Positions 31,475 through 40,668 of a DNA stretch of 64,000 bases are shown here, piece by piece; position 1 is the stretch's first letter, and each line of letters begins with the position of its first letter. The stretch is taken from contig NZ_BOPF01000002.1 of NCBI RefSeq assembly GCF_016863615.1, positions 310,001-374,000 of the forward strand, written 5' to 3'. The stretch is from Virgisporangium aliadipatigenens (lineage in GTDB: Bacteria > Actinomycetota > Actinomycetes > Mycobacteriales > Micromonosporaceae). Below the pieces are notes generated by a model, which searched no databases, was not told the origin of the DNA, and saw nothing but the letters and a program-made list of their open reading frames with translations. The translations under genes were made by a program, and so were the position numbers.

Positions 31475-32125
31475 TCACCGCGTGGCCGGGTCGCTCCACC
31501 GGCCCTCGTGGACCATGTCGCCGAGCGGGCGCCGGCGGTCCGACAGGTCCCGCGGCGGTTCGTCCTCGTCGGCGTATCCGATGGTGAGACCGACGACCGG
31601 ATGGAGACGATCGGGAATGCCGAAAGTGTCCTTGAACTCCGGGATGGTCTTCGGCGACAGCCCGATGTAGCACGAGGCGAGGCCCTCGTTGAGCGCGGTG
31701 AGGTGCATCATCAGGGTCGCGGCGCCCGCGTCCATGTCCCAGTACGCCGCGGGCCACCGGCTCTCGGACCGGTCGGTCCAGCCCTTGTCGCCCTGGGCGT
31801 ACCGGTCGAGGTAGCGGTCCCGGTCCGACAGCGCCCAGATGACGAGGGGCGCGGTGACCCAGAACCCGCGGGCCCGGTACGCCTCGCTACGCCGCTGCGC
31901 TTCGGTGGCCGTCGAGTCCCCGCGCGTGTTCCAGGACAGTTTCCACAGGCTCTCCAGATCCTCGGCCTTGCGGATCACGAGGAATTCCCAGCCCTGGCTG
32001 AATCCTCCCGACGGCGCGCGAACGGCGTGGCCGAGGAGCTTGTCCACCAACGGCTGCGGCACGGGCCGGTTCGGGTCGTACCGACGTACCATCCGGCGGC
32101 GTCTGACCAGTTGATCGAATTCCAT
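31475..32125 (-). CDS. Nitroreductase family protein
   Basis: This 216-residue FMN-dependent oxidoreductase has the family landmarks. Near the N-terminus is RRRMVRRYDPNRPVPQPLVDKLL with FMN-phosphate-binding arginines, followed by AVRAPSGGFSQGWEFLVI. In the second half are MHLTALNEGLASCYIGLSP and the C-terminal VVGLTIGYADEDEPPRD. Typical reactions are NAD(P)H-driven reduction of nitro compounds, quinones or similar. The ATG at 32125 has GGAAG at good spacing; a longer frame to 32161 lacks this. It converges with the DUF4419 gene. Confidence 0.86.
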   Translation of the reverse strand: MEFDQLVRRRRMVRRYDPNRPVPQPLVDKLLGHAVRAPSGGFSQGWEFLVIRKAEDLESLWKLSWNTRGDSTATEAQRRSEAYRARGFWVTAPLVIWALSDRDRYLDRYAQGDKGWTDRSESRWPAAYWDMDAGAATLMMHLTALNEGLASCYIGLSPKTIPEFKDTFGIPDRLHPVVGLTIGYADEDEPPRDLSDRRRPLGDMVHEGRWSDPATR

Positions 32126-32202
32126 GGTGAATTCTTCCGGCACGGCCGCCGCCGGACACAAGTCCCCGATCAGGATCGTCGAGATACCCCCAGCGGTTCG
32201 AC

Positions 32203-33813
32203 CTAGTACCGGAAGCGGTTCACCGTGGCGGCCAGCCCGGCGACCACGCCGGTGATCGCCTCCACGCCTGCGCTGGCCTCCTCGGCGGCCTTCGCGGTGT
32301 CGGTCGACGCGTCGGCGACGCCGGTGATGTTCTCGGCGATGTGCGCCGAACCGGTCGCGGCCTCGCCGACGCCCCGGCCGATCTCGCCCACCGTGGCCGT
32401 CTGCTCCTCCACCGCGGAGGCGATGGTCGTGGCGTAGCCGTTGATCCGGCCGATGACGGTGCCGATGCGCTGGACCGAACCGATGGCCGCGTCGGCGTCC
32501 CCGCGGATCGCGTCGATGCGGGCGGTGATGTCGCCTGTGGCGCGTGCGGTCTCCTGCGCCAGTTCCTTGACCTCGTTGGCCACGACCGCGAAACCGAGCC
32601 CGGCACTTCCCGCGCGGGCCGCCTCGATGGTGGCGTTCAACGCGAGGAGGTCGGTCTGGGCGGCGATCGCGTTGATCAGGCGCACGACGTTGCCGATCTC
32701 CTCGCTGGAACGGCCCAGCGCGCTGATGGTCGCGTCGGCGGATTCGGCCATGTCGGCCGCCTCCCGCGCCACGCCCGCCGCGTCGCCGGCACTGGAGGCG
32801 ATCTCCGCGATGGAGGCGCCCATCTCGTCGACGCCGGCGGCCACCAGCCGCACGCTGTCGGAGACCTGAGCGGCCGCAGTCGAGACGGTGGTGGCCTGGG
32901 TGCTGGTCTCCTCCGCGCCGGCCGCCAACCGGTTCGACAGCGCCGAGAGGCCGGCGGAGGAACGGGCCAGCTCCGCGCCGGCGTCGGCCATCTGCCGCAC
33001 CAGGCCCTGCACCCGTTCGTTGAACCGGTTGAACGCGCCCGCGACACCGGCCAGTTCGTCGCGTCCGGAGGCGTCCAGGCGGGCCGTCAGGTCGCCGTCG
33101 CCGTCGGCGATGTCCACCAGGCGGGCGCGCAGCTCGGCGAGCGGCCGGGTGATCGAGCGCACCAGCAGCGGGGTGCTCGCCCCGGCGACGAGCAGGCAGA
33201 GCAGGCCGACGACCAGCATCGTGCTCCGCCCGGAACCGGCGCTGTCGGCGGCCGCCGCGACGGTGGCGTTCTCGTCCTCGACGATGAGCCCCACCAGCGT
33301 GTCGACCGCCGCCGTCACCCGCTCGTAGTTCTCGATCTCGGCGCCGACGACGAGTTCGTTCGCCGCGCGGATCGTCTCAGGGCGGCCGGTGCGGTAGGCG
33401 GCCACCAGTTCCACGTCGGTCGCCATGAACGCGTCGACCGCCGCGGCGGCCTCCCGAACCGCCTGGCGCTCGGCGCCGGTGAGCCGCGGTGAACGGTCCA
33501 GCGCGTCCAGTGCCGCCCGCAGGCGCTCGGTCGCCTCGAGGAACGCCTTGCGACTGCTCGCCCCGTCGTCGGTGGCGCCCGGCAGCCCGCGCACGACGTC
33601 GAACGCGTAGGCGGTCTGCCAGCCGTTCCAGTCGGCGGCCAGGTACTTGACGTCGAGCGCGTGTCGCGTCAGCTCCGCACTGTCGCGCACCTCGGACGTC
33701 GAACGGGTCTGCGTGTCGAACCCGACGTAGCCGACCGCCACCAGCGCGGCGACGACGGCGAGCAGCAGGCCGAACCCGGCGAACAGCCGCAGTCGGATGG
33801 AGAGGTTCCGCAT
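32203..33813 (-). CDS. Methyl-accepting chemotaxis protein
   Basis: A 536-residue chemoreceptor. TM1 is [23 protein letters not shown] (about residues 8-30). A four-helix-bundle-like sensor domain (about 31-205) precedes TM2 [26 protein letters not shown] domain ([20 protein letters not shown]) and the signalling coiled coil follow. Its hairpin tip is intact: [30 protein letters not shown] then [14 protein letters not shown], the CheA/CheW contact. Its presence points to a motile organism, such as one with swimming spores. No other chemotaxis gene is nearby. The ligand is unknown. Confidence 0.93.
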   Translation of the reverse strand: MRNLSIRLRLFAGFGLLLAVVAALVAVGYVGFDTQTRSTSEVRDSAELTRHALDVKYLAADWNGWQTAYAFDVVRGLPGATDDGASSRKAFLEATERLRAALDALDRSPRLTGAERQAVREAAAAVDAFMATDVELVAAYRTGRPETIRAANELVVGAEIENYERVTAAVDTLVGLIVEDENATVAAAADSAGSGRSTMLVVGLLCLLVAGASTPLLVRSITRPLAELRARLVDIADGDGDLTARLDASGRDELAGVAGAFNRFNERVQGLVRQMADAGAELARSSAGLSALSNRLAAGAEETSTQATTVSTAAAQVSDSVRLVAAGVDEMGASIAEIASSAGDAAGVAREAADMAESADATISALGRSSEEIGNVVRLINAIAAQTDLLALNATIEAARAGSAGLGFAVVANEVKELAQETARATGDITARIDAIRGDADAAIGSVQRIGTVIGRINGYATTIASAVEEQTATVGEIGRGVGEAATGSAHIAENITGVADASTDTAKAAEEASAGVEAITGVVAGLAATVNRFRY

Positions 33814-33878
33814 CACACCCTTCTCTTCGTCCAGGCGGCCGGACAGCTGAGTATCGGCCGGCGGCCCGCGCGGGACCC

Positions 33879-33892
33879 GGGACCAAGGTCCC
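33879..33892. repeat. GGGACC-AA-GGTCCC inverted repeat upstream of the chemoreceptor gene
   Basis: A 6-bp inverted repeat with a 2-bp centre, 66 bp upstream of the chemoreceptor ATG in the 229-bp gap. A GCCGATAC on the minus strand nearer the gene (about 33852-33859) resembles the -10 box of flagellar sigma promoters; no matching -35 TAAA is seen. The operator role is a guess. Confidence 0.35.
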
Positions 33893-33979
33893 GACACCAC
33901 CGGTGCGCAGGCGTTCCGAAGGCATGCCGAAGGTCCCCGCGGAGCGATTCCTTCTCCTCTGCAGGACGGCGCCCGGCGC

Positions 33980-33996
33980 TGACAGGCTTCCTGTCA
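33980..33996. promoter_or_regulatory. TGACAGG-CTT-CCTGTCA palindrome upstream of membrane protein gene
   Basis: A perfect 7-bp inverted repeat with a 3-base spacer, ending 46 bp before the ATG at 34043. It could be an operator or a leader hairpin. Position suggests control of the downstream membrane protein gene. Confidence 0.4.
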
Positions 33997-34042
33997 ACAG
34001 CCGATCGACCTGGTGCGCCGGGCATCACACACGGAGCTTTCC

Positions 34043-34684
34043 ATGAAGCGCAGGACCTTGGACGTCATCCTCAGCATCGGCGGACTCGGGCTCGCCGTTC
34101 TCGTGCTCGTGGTCGGGATCGTCCTGACCGCCAACGCCAACTTCGCCAACGACTACGTGCGTGACCAGCTCGGCCAGCAGCACATCACGTTCAAGCCGGC
34201 CGCCAACCTGACCGCGGAGGAGAAGAAGTCCGAGTGCCTGGTGAAGTACGCGGGCCAGGCGTTGACCACCGGCAAGCAGGCGGAGTGCTACGCCAACGAG
34301 TTCATCGGCCTGCACCTGAAGTCGACCGCCGGCGGCAAGACCTACGCGGAACTCGGCGATGTGCAGACCCAGCTGCGCGCCCAGATCGCCACGGCCACCC
34401 AGGCCGGCGACACCGCGAAGGCGACCGACCTGCAGAAGCAGCTGACCGAGGCGACGACCCAGCGGGAGACCGTCTTCAAGGGTGAGACCCTGCGCGGCCT
34501 GCTGCTCACCTCCTACGGCTTCAGCGAGTTCGGCACCAAGGCCGCGCAGGCCGCCACGGTCGCCTACCTCGCCGCCGGGCTGCTCTTCCTGCTCGCCGCC
34601 GCCGGTGTGGTCCACGCGGTGCGGACCCCGGCGACCGTCGGGTTCGCGGTCCCGGACTCGCCGAGGGAGCTGATCGAGTCCTGA
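34043..34684 (+). CDS. Membrane protein with large extracytoplasmic helical domain, unknown function
   Basis: A 213-residue protein with a membrane segment near each end (VILSIGGLGLAVLVLVVGIVLTANA, about residues 8-32; AATVAYLAAGLLFLLAAAGVVHAV, about 168-192). Between them, about 130 residues are probably outside, with two cysteines (SECLVKYAG and QAECYANEFIG) and a helix-rich stretch ELGDVQTQLRAQIATATQAGDTAKATDLQKQL. The ACGGAG ribosome-binding site supports the ATG start. I recognise no named family; similar proteins occur in actinomycetes. It is followed by strong hairpins, so it is probably monocistronic. Confidence 0.75.
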   Translation: MKRRTLDVILSIGGLGLAVLVLVVGIVLTANANFANDYVRDQLGQQHITFKPAANLTAEEKKSECLVKYAGQALTTGKQAECYANEFIGLHLKSTAGGKTYAELGDVQTQLRAQIATATQAGDTAKATDLQKQLTEATTQRETVFKGETLRGLLLTSYGFSEFGTKAAQAATVAYLAAGLLFLLAAAGVVHAVRTPATVGFAVPDSPRELIES

Positions 34685-34709
34685 CCGCGTCGAGCCCGCA
34701 CACCCCACT

Positions 34710-34745
34710 CCGGACCCGGACGGCGGAACCCGCCTCCGGGTCCGG
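34710..34745. terminator. Strong GC hairpin terminator
   Basis: CCGGACCCGG (34710-34719) and CCGGGTCCGG (34736-34745) form a perfect 10-bp stem with a 16-base loop. It starts 26 bp after the membrane protein stop codon. Confidence 0.65.
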
Positions 34746-34750
34746 CGCCG

Positions 34751-34769
34751 TTCGCGGAGGTTCCGCGAA
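34751..34769. terminator. Second hairpin after the membrane protein gene
   Basis: TTCGCGG and CCGCGAA pair as a 7-bp stem with a 5-base loop just downstream of the first hairpin. Tandem hairpins strengthen the case for termination here. Confidence 0.45.
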
Positions 34770-34862
34770 ATCGGTCGGGCGGGGGTGTCGAGAATGTGGT
34801 GGCGGCTCCGTCCCCGGGGTACGAGCGGCCACGAGGGCCGGCCGAGACGAAGGAGAACCACC

Positions 34863-35270
34863 GTGAAGTACCTGCTGCTGAAGCACTACCGTGGCGGCCC
34901 TGCCCCCGTTGTCGACCGCGGCTCCATCTACACCTGGACGCCCGAGGAGATGGACGCGCACGTGCAGTACATGCGCGATTTCGCCGAGAAGCTGAAGGAG
35001 ACCGGCGAGTTCGTCAGCGAGGAGGCGCTGTCGTCCGAGGGGGCCTGGGTGCGCTTCGACGGCGAGGGACGCCCGCCGGTCACCGACGGGCCGTTCGCCG
35101 AGACGAAGGATCTCATCGCCGGCTGGATGATCATCGACGTGGAGTCCTGGGACCGCGCCGTCGAACTGGCGGGTGAGCTGTCCGCCGCGCCCGGTGCCGG
35201 CGGCGAGCCGATTCACGAGTGGCTGGAGGTGCGGCCGTTCTACGGCGCGCCGCCCCTGGTGTCCGAGTGA
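34863..35270 (+). CDS. YCII-domain DGPF protein, partner of ECF42 sigma factor
   Basis: A 135-residue YCII/DGPF protein. It opens with MKYLLLKHYRGG and has the diagnostic VTDGPFAETKDLIAGWMIIDVESWD motif (about residues 74-98) and a WLEVRPFYG ending. DGPF proteins are the conserved genomic partners of ECF42 sigma factors. The GTG start has an AAGGAG site at ideal spacing and the stop overlaps the sigma factor start (GTGA). A role in the sigma factor's signalling is known from conservation, but the molecular function is unsettled. Confidence 0.9.
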   Translation: MKYLLLKHYRGGPAPVVDRGSIYTWTPEEMDAHVQYMRDFAEKLKETGEFVSEEALSSEGAWVRFDGEGRPPVTDGPFAETKDLIAGWMIIDVESWDRAVELAGELSAAPGAGGEPIHEWLEVRPFYGAPPLVSE

Positions 35271-36406
35271 ACGACGCCCTGCTGCGGGAACTGGTGCCCG
35301 CGGTCATCGGCATCCTCGTCCGGCGCGGAGCGGACTTCGCGTCGGCCGAGGACGCCGTGCAGGAGGCGCTGATCCGGGCGCTCGAACACTGGCCGGCCGA
35401 CCCGCCGCGCGACCCGAAGGGGTGGCTCGTGGCGGCCGCGTGGCGCAAGTTCCTCGACGCGGCCCGGTCGGAGTCGTCGCGGCGCGGGCGGGAGCTGGCC
35501 GTCGACGCCGAACCGGCACCCGGCCCGGCGGCCGACACCGACGACACGCTGCGCCTGTACTTTCTGTGCGCGCATCCGACCCTGCCGGCGGGTTCGGCCG
35601 TCGCGCTGACCCTGCGGGCGGTCGGCGGCCTCACCACCCGTCAGATCGCGGCGGCGTACCTGGTGCCCGAGGCGACCATGGCGCAGCGGATCAGCCGCGC
35701 CAAGAAGAAACTGGAGGGGCGGTCGTTCGACCGGTCCGGCGACCTCGGGACCGTGCTGAGGGTGCTGTACCTGGTCTTCAACGAGGGGTACGGCGGCGAT
35801 GTCGACCTGGCGGCGGAGGCCATCCGGCTCACCCGCCAGCTCGCCGCCCTGACCGCCGAACCGGAGGTCGCCGGCCTGCTCGCGTTGATGCTGCTGCACC
35901 ACGCGCGCCGCGCCTCGCGCACCGGGCCGGCCGGTCGGCTGGTGCCCCTCGCCGCCCAGGACCGTTCGCGGTGGGACACCGGGCTGATCGCCGAGGGGGT
36001 CGACATCCTGCAGCACGCGCTGGCCCGCGACCGGCTGGGCGAGTACCAGGCGCAGGCCGCGATCGCCGCCCTGCACGCCGACGCCCCGAGCACGGACGAG
36101 ACGGACTGGGTGCAGATCGTCGAGTGGTACGACGAACTTCTTCGTCTCACCGACAGCCCGGTGGTGCGCCTCAACCGGGCGGTGGCGGTCGGGGAGGCCG
36201 ACGGCGCGCGGGCCGGGCTGGCGGCCCTGGCCGAGGTGAGCCCCGACCTGCCGCGCCACAGGGCGGTGGCCGCGTACCTGCACGAGCGCGACGGCGACCT
36301 GAAACGGGCCGCCGCGCTGTACGCCGAGGCGTCCCGCGTCGCCGCGAGCGTGGCCGAGCGCGACCACCTGGCCCGGGAGGCCGCCCGGGTGCGGCAGCTT
36401 CTATGA
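35267..36406 (+). CDS. ECF42-type RNA polymerase sigma factor with C-terminal TPR-like extension
   Basis: The 379-residue protein has sigma region 2 (DFASAEDAVQEALIRALEHWP, then GWLVAAAWRKFLDAARSE) and region 4 (LTLRAVGGLTTRQIAAAYLVPEATMAQRISRAKKKL, about residues 105-145). A helical extension of about 200 residues includes LVFNEGYGGDVDLAAEAIRLTRQL and HERDGDLKRAAALYAEA. That extension, homologous to tetratricopeptide repeats, marks ECF42 and replaces an anti-sigma factor as the control element. Translational coupling to the DGPF gene completes the signature pair. Its target is commonly its own operon. Confidence 0.92.
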   Translation: MNDALLRELVPAVIGILVRRGADFASAEDAVQEALIRALEHWPADPPRDPKGWLVAAAWRKFLDAARSESSRRGRELAVDAEPAPGPAADTDDTLRLYFLCAHPTLPAGSAVALTLRAVGGLTTRQIAAAYLVPEATMAQRISRAKKKLEGRSFDRSGDLGTVLRVLYLVFNEGYGGDVDLAAEAIRLTRQLAALTAEPEVAGLLALMLLHHARRASRTGPAGRLVPLAAQDRSRWDTGLIAEGVDILQHALARDRLGEYQAQAAIAALHADAPSTDETDWVQIVEWYDELLRLTDSPVVRLNRAVAVGEADGARAGLAALAEVSPDLPRHRAVAAYLHERDGDLKRAAALYAEASRVAASVAERDHLAREAARVRQLL

Positions 36407-36415
36407 CCACATTCC

Positions 36416-36484
36416 GCAAACGTTTTCATTCTTGATGGCCTTTATAGACCGCGATCTCTTGACAGCCTCCTGAAACACGTTCCA
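36416..36484. promoter_or_regulatory. LacI-type operators and promoter before the transport operon
   Basis: Two CG-centred, LacI-like boxes lie in the 118-bp gap: GCAAACGTTTTCAT (36416-36429) and TGAAACACGTTCCA (36471-36484). A TTGACA -35-like hexamer at 36459-36464 falls between them. The spacing fits autoregulation by the LacI protein encoded immediately downstream. Confidence 0.65.
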
Positions 36485-36524
36485 CACTTCCCGGCAACGC
36501 ACGAACGCGCCGGAGGAGGCGGTC

Positions 36525-37514
36525 GTGGCCGTCACGATCAGGGATGTCGCCCGCGACGCAGGGGTCTCGGCGTCCACCGTGTGCCGCGCACTCTCCTCGC
36601 CCGAGCTGGTCAAGGCGGAGACGCGGGAACGGGTCAGGCGTTCGGCGAGCGCGCTCGGCTACTCGCCCAACAAGGCGGCCCGGGGACTCATCACCGGTAG
36701 GACGGGCAACCTCGGGCTCATCGTTCCCGATCTGGCCAACCCGTTCTTTCCCGGGGTGGTCAAGGGCATCCAGGCCAGGGCGCGCGAGCTGGACTACGCC
36801 GTCTTCGTGGCCGACACCGACGAGGTACCCACCGCCGAGGCCGAACTGGTGCAGGCGCTCGCCAAACAGGTCGACGGCATCGTGCTGTGTTCGCCGCGGA
36901 TGAGCGAGTCCGCGCTGCGCCCGCTGGCTGAGCAGACCCCCACCGTCCTGCTCAACCGGCGGGTGAGCCGCATTCCGTCGGTGACGTTCGACAACCTCGA
37001 CGGCATGCGTCAGGCGGTGGCCCATCTGACGGCCCTGGGGCACCGCCGCGTCGCCTACGTCGGCGGCCCGCGCAGTTCCTGGTCCAACCGCGAACGGCTG
37101 CGCGGCCTGCGCACCGCCGCCGCGGCCAACCGGCTGGAACTCGTCGAGGTCGGCAACGTGCTTCCCCAGTTCACCGGCGGAATCGCGGCGGCGGATCTGG
37201 TGCTCGCCGCGGACGTCACGGCGGTCGTGGCCTACAACGACCTCATCGCCCTCGGCCTGCTGAGCCGCTTCCGCGCCCGCGACGTGGACGTGCCCGGGCA
37301 CATCAGCGTCATCGGCATCGACGACATCGCCATGTCGGCGATGGTGCACCCGCCCCTGACCACCGTCTCCTCCCCGGTCGAGCAGAGCGGCCGCGCCGGT
37401 GTGGACCTGCTGCTCGACCTCATGGAGAACCCCGATCGCACCGCGACCGCCCGCCGCGAGCTCGACACCCACCTGACGGTGCGGGGCTCCACCGGCCCCC
37501 TGCACCGGCCCTAG
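36525..37514 (+). CDS. LacI-family transcriptional regulator
   Basis: A 329-residue LacI repressor. The N-terminal HTH and hinge are VTIRDVARDAGVSASTVCRALSSPELV and NKAARGLITGRTGNLGLIVPDLANPFF. The sugar-binding periplasmic-type domain includes VAHLTALGHRRVAYVGGP and the conserved VIGIDDIAMSAMVHPPLTTV. GTG start at 36525. It leads an operon that continues with a binding protein, ABC ATPase, two permeases and a mannonate-dehydratase-like enzyme. It probably represses this operon in the absence of a sugar acid or its breakdown product. CG-centred operators sit just upstream. Confidence 0.92.
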   Translation: MAVTIRDVARDAGVSASTVCRALSSPELVKAETRERVRRSASALGYSPNKAARGLITGRTGNLGLIVPDLANPFFPGVVKGIQARARELDYAVFVADTDEVPTAEAELVQALAKQVDGIVLCSPRMSESALRPLAEQTPTVLLNRRVSRIPSVTFDNLDGMRQAVAHLTALGHRRVAYVGGPRSSWSNRERLRGLRTAAAANRLELVEVGNVLPQFTGGIAAADLVLAADVTAVVAYNDLIALGLLSRFRARDVDVPGHISVIGIDDIAMSAMVHPPLTTVSSPVEQSGRAGVDLLLDLMENPDRTATARRELDTHLTVRGSTGPLHRP

Positions 37515-37526
37515 AAGGGACCCCTC

Positions 37527-38723
37527 ATGAAACGTCCCACCCCCATCGTCCTGGCGGCGCTGTGCGCGCTCGCCGCGTGCGGCGCACCCGACTCCGGCGG
37601 CTCCACCGACACCGGCGGCGACGTGCCGGAGAAGCCCGGTTCGGCCGTCACGCTGAACGTGCTCGACGTCGCCGGCAATCTCCAGCTGACCCAGGGGATG
37701 ATCGACGACTTCGCCGCGAAGAACTCCGGCATCGTGTCGAAGGTGACCTACACCAAGGCCACCGCCCCGGAACTGGTCGGCAAGGTGAAGGCGCAGCAGG
37801 ACGCCGGCCGGGTCGACATCGACCTCGTGCTGACCGGCGTCGACGGGCTCGCGGCCGGGATCGACCAGCAGCTGTGGACGCCGCTGCTGCCGAAGTACGC
37901 CGACCGGCTGCCCGGCATGCAGGAGTACCTGCCCGGTGCTGCGGCGATGCAGAAGCTCGCCGGCGACTTCGGCGTCACGGTCACCTACTACCCGTCCGGG
38001 CCGCTGATCGAGTACCTGCCGTCGAAGGTGCCCAACCCGCCGAAGTCCGCGCCGGAGCTGCTGGAGTACGCGAAGGCCAACCCGGGCGCCGTGCAGTACG
38101 CCCGCCCGTCGAACTCCGGGCCGGGACGGACGTTCCTCATGGGGCTGCCGTACCTGCTGGGCGACAGCAACCCGAAGGATCCCACCAACGGCTGGGAGAA
38201 GACCTGGGCGTTCCTCAAGGAGCTGGACAGGACCATCACGCTCTACCCGTCCGGAACGGGCGAGACGATGAAGAACCTCGCGAACGGCTCGGCGAAGGTG
38301 ATCCTGTCGACGACCGGCTGGGACATCAACCCGCGCGTGCTCGGCCAGGTGCCGAAGGAGGCGAAGGTCGGGACCCTGCAGGGCTTCCACTGGGTCACCG
38401 ACGCGCACTACGCGGTCGTGCCGAAGGGCGTCTCGACGGACAAGCAGGCGGCCGTGCTGCAACTGCTGAGGTTCATGCTCACCAAGGAGCAGCAGGCGAA
38501 GGCGTACGACAAGGGGTACTTCTACCCGGGGCCGGCGGTGAAGGACGTTCCGCTGTCGCTGGCGCCGGCCGACAGCCGCAAGGCCATCGAGGACTTCGGG
38601 CGGCCCGAGTACGAGGCGCTGATCGCCGGCAATCCCCTGGAGGTGCCGCTCGGTGCCAAGGAACTGGTGGCGGCGTTCGACCGCTGGGACCGCGAGATCG
38701 GCGGCGCGAAGGTGAACAAGTGA
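37527..38723 (+). CDS. ABC transporter substrate-binding lipoprotein (Fbp/Pot type)
   Basis: The 398-residue lipoprotein has the signal MKRPTPIVLAALCALAAC with lipobox LAAC (Cys18). A family-1 solute-binding fold follows: VTLNVLDVAGNLQLTQGMIDDF, VDIDLVLTGVDGLAAGIDQQLW, TVTYYPSGPLIEYLPSKVP, GGY-like YFYPGPAVKDVPLSL. It is 13 bp after lacI. Together with a PotA/FbpC-like ATPase and FbpB-like permeases it resembles importers for polyamines, ferric ion, thiamine or phosphonates. The linked dehydratase argues for a sugar-acid-like anion instead. Cargo is an inference. Confidence 0.85.
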   Translation: MKRPTPIVLAALCALAACGAPDSGGSTDTGGDVPEKPGSAVTLNVLDVAGNLQLTQGMIDDFAAKNSGIVSKVTYTKATAPELVGKVKAQQDAGRVDIDLVLTGVDGLAAGIDQQLWTPLLPKYADRLPGMQEYLPGAAAMQKLAGDFGVTVTYYPSGPLIEYLPSKVPNPPKSAPELLEYAKANPGAVQYARPSNSGPGRTFLMGLPYLLGDSNPKDPTNGWEKTWAFLKELDRTITLYPSGTGETMKNLANGSAKVILSTTGWDINPRVLGQVPKEAKVGTLQGFHWVTDAHYAVVPKGVSTDKQAAVLQLLRFMLTKEQQAKAYDKGYFYPGPAVKDVPLSLAPADSRKAIEDFGRPEYEALIAGNPLEVPLGAKELVAAFDRWDREIGGAKVNK

Positions 38724-39790
38724 CCGCATCCTTCGAGGAGCTGCGGCTGGAGGGGGTCAGCCGCAGCTTCTCCGGGAACGCCGCGCTCGCCGACCTCGAC
38801 CTGACCATCCGGCGCGGCGAGTTCATCGCCCTGCTCGGGCCGTCCGGCTGCGGCAAGTCCACGGCGCTCAACTGCCTCGCCGGCCTGCTGCCGCTCACCG
38901 GTGGGCGGATCTGGTGCGACGACACGCGATTGGACACGCTGCCGCCGGAGAAGCGCGGCTTCGGCATGGTGTTCCAGAACTACGCGCTCTTCCCGCACCT
39001 GTCGGTGTGGCGCAACATCGCGTTCGGGCTGCAGATGCGGCGGCTGCCGCGGGCCGAGATCCGCAAGCGGGTCGACGACGCGGTGCATCTGGTGCGGCTG
39101 AAGGAGCACGTCGCCAAGCTGCCCGGCCAGCTCTCCGGCGGGCAGCAGCAACGGGTCGCCATCGCCCGCGCCGTCGTCCTCGAACCGTCACTGGTCCTCA
39201 TGGACGAGCCACTGTCCAATTTGGACGCCAAGCTGCGGCTGGAGATGCGCACCGAGATCCGCCGCCTGCACCAGACGCTCGGCCTGACGACGGTCTACGT
39301 GACGCACGACCAGGAGGAGGCGCTGTCGCTCGCCGACCGGCTGGTGGTGCTGCGCGACGGGAAGGTGCAGCAGATCGGGCCGCCGGAGGAGGTGCACACC
39401 CGCCCGGTGAACAAGTACGTGGCCGACTTCATGGGCTACCGCAACCTCGTCCTCATGCAGGCGTCCACTGTGGAGGGTGGCCGGGTCACCGTCACCGGGC
39501 ACGGCCTCACGCTCGTCGGCACGCCGGTCGGCGACATCGAGCCGGGTGACGCCGTCGTGGTCGGCGTGCGCCCCGAGGACCTGCGCATCGGTGACGTCGT
39601 CGAGGACGGGCCGGCGGCCGTCGTGGAGGTCGTGGAGTACCAGGGCCGGGAGGTCGCCGTCGAGGCGCGCACGGCCTCCGGGATCGAACTGCACCTGCGC
39701 ACCGATCGCCGCCCGGCGCCGGGTGACCGGATCGGCATCGCGGTGGATCCGCGGCGGCTGCTGGTCTTCCCCGCCGGACCCGACTCATGA
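38720..39790 (+). CDS. ABC transporter ATP-binding protein (PotA/FbpC type)
   Basis: A 356-residue ATPase with Walker [15 protein letters not shown] (about residues 41-54), Q-loop [11 protein letters not shown], signature [15 protein letters not shown], Walker [16 protein letters not shown] and switch [16 protein letters not shown]-terminal regulatory TOBE domain spans about 280-350 ([14 protein letters not shown]). The [12 protein letters not shown] form is typical of the spermidine/iron/maltose class. The GTG start overlaps the binding-protein stop (GTGA), and the stop overlaps the next ATG (ATGA). It powers the importer encoded on both sides. Confidence 0.94.
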   Translation: MTASFEELRLEGVSRSFSGNAALADLDLTIRRGEFIALLGPSGCGKSTALNCLAGLLPLTGGRIWCDDTRLDTLPPEKRGFGMVFQNYALFPHLSVWRNIAFGLQMRRLPRAEIRKRVDDAVHLVRLKEHVAKLPGQLSGGQQQRVAIARAVVLEPSLVLMDEPLSNLDAKLRLEMRTEIRRLHQTLGLTTVYVTHDQEEALSLADRLVVLRDGKVQQIGPPEEVHTRPVNKYVADFMGYRNLVLMQASTVEGGRVTVTGHGLTLVGTPVGDIEPGDAVVVGVRPEDLRIGDVVEDGPAAVVEVVEYQGREVAVEARTASGIELHLRTDRRPAPGDRIGIAVDPRRLLVFPAGPDS

Positions 39791-40668
39791 GCCGGGTCTC
39801 GCTGCGGCACCGGCTCGCCGAACGGGGCATCGACCGCAACCTGCTGCTGTTGCTGCCCGCGGCCGTCTTCGTGCTGACGCTGTTCATCTACCCGTTCTTC
39901 TACGGGGTGGGGCTGTCGTTCCAGCCGAAGCGCGGCGGGCCGCTGGGTGCCTATCGGGAGTTCTTCACCGACGCGTACCTGCGCGACACCGTCTGGACCA
40001 CGCTCAGGCTCTCGTTGCCCGCCGCGCTGCTGAACGTGCTCGCGTCGGTCCCGATCGCGCTGCGGATGCGGGGCCGGTTCCGGGGGCGGCGGCTGGTCAC
40101 CACGATCCTGGTCGTGCCCATCACGCTCGGCACCGTGCTGACCGCGCAGGGGCTGCTCAACTTCCTGGGGCCGACGGGCTGGTTCAACCGCATCCTGATG
40201 TCGGTCAGGATCGTGGACACGCCGGTGAGCCTCACGCACAACTACTGGGGCGTGTTCCTCTCGCTCGTCATCACCGGGTTCCCGTTCGCGTTCCTGCTGG
40301 TGCTGTCGTACCTGTCCGGCATCGATCCGACGCTGGAACGGGCCGCCGCAACGCTCGGTGCCGGCCGCTGGCAACGGTTCCGACGGATCACGTTGCCGCT
40401 GCTGGCGCCGGGGCTGGCGACGACGTTCTGCCTCACGTTCGTGCTGGCGTTCAGCGTGTTCCCGTCCGCCGTCCTCGTCGGGGATCCGAGCGGGACGACC
40501 CGGGTCATCTCGATCGCCGCCTACGACGCCGCGTACGTCAAGTACGACTACGCCCTCGCCTCGGCCGTCGCGGTCGTCATGGGTGTCGTCGAACTCGTCG
40601 TCATCGCGACCGTCCTCGGTGGACGGTCGCTGCTGTACACCGGTTCCACGTCGGGAGGGAAGGGATGA
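39787..40668 (+). CDS. ABC transporter permease (first subunit)
   Basis: A 293-residue membrane protein with six predicted segments, the first being [26 protein letters not shown]. The EAA-like loop is [27 protein letters not shown], with the A-x-x-L-G-A and LP elements characteristic of the PotB/FbpB class. A segment [26 protein letters not shown] precedes it. It is coupled at both ends by ATGA overlaps with the ATPase and second permease genes. It forms the channel with the second permease. Confidence 0.92.
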   Translation: MSRVSLRHRLAERGIDRNLLLLLPAAVFVLTLFIYPFFYGVGLSFQPKRGGPLGAYREFFTDAYLRDTVWTTLRLSLPAALLNVLASVPIALRMRGRFRGRRLVTTILVVPITLGTVLTAQGLLNFLGPTGWFNRILMSVRIVDTPVSLTHNYWGVFLSLVITGFPFAFLLVLSYLSGIDPTLERAAATLGAGRWQRFRRITLPLLAPGLATTFCLTFVLAFSVFPSAVLVGDPSGTTRVISIAAYDAAYVKYDYALASAVAVVMGVVELVVIATVLGGRSLLYTGSTSGGKG

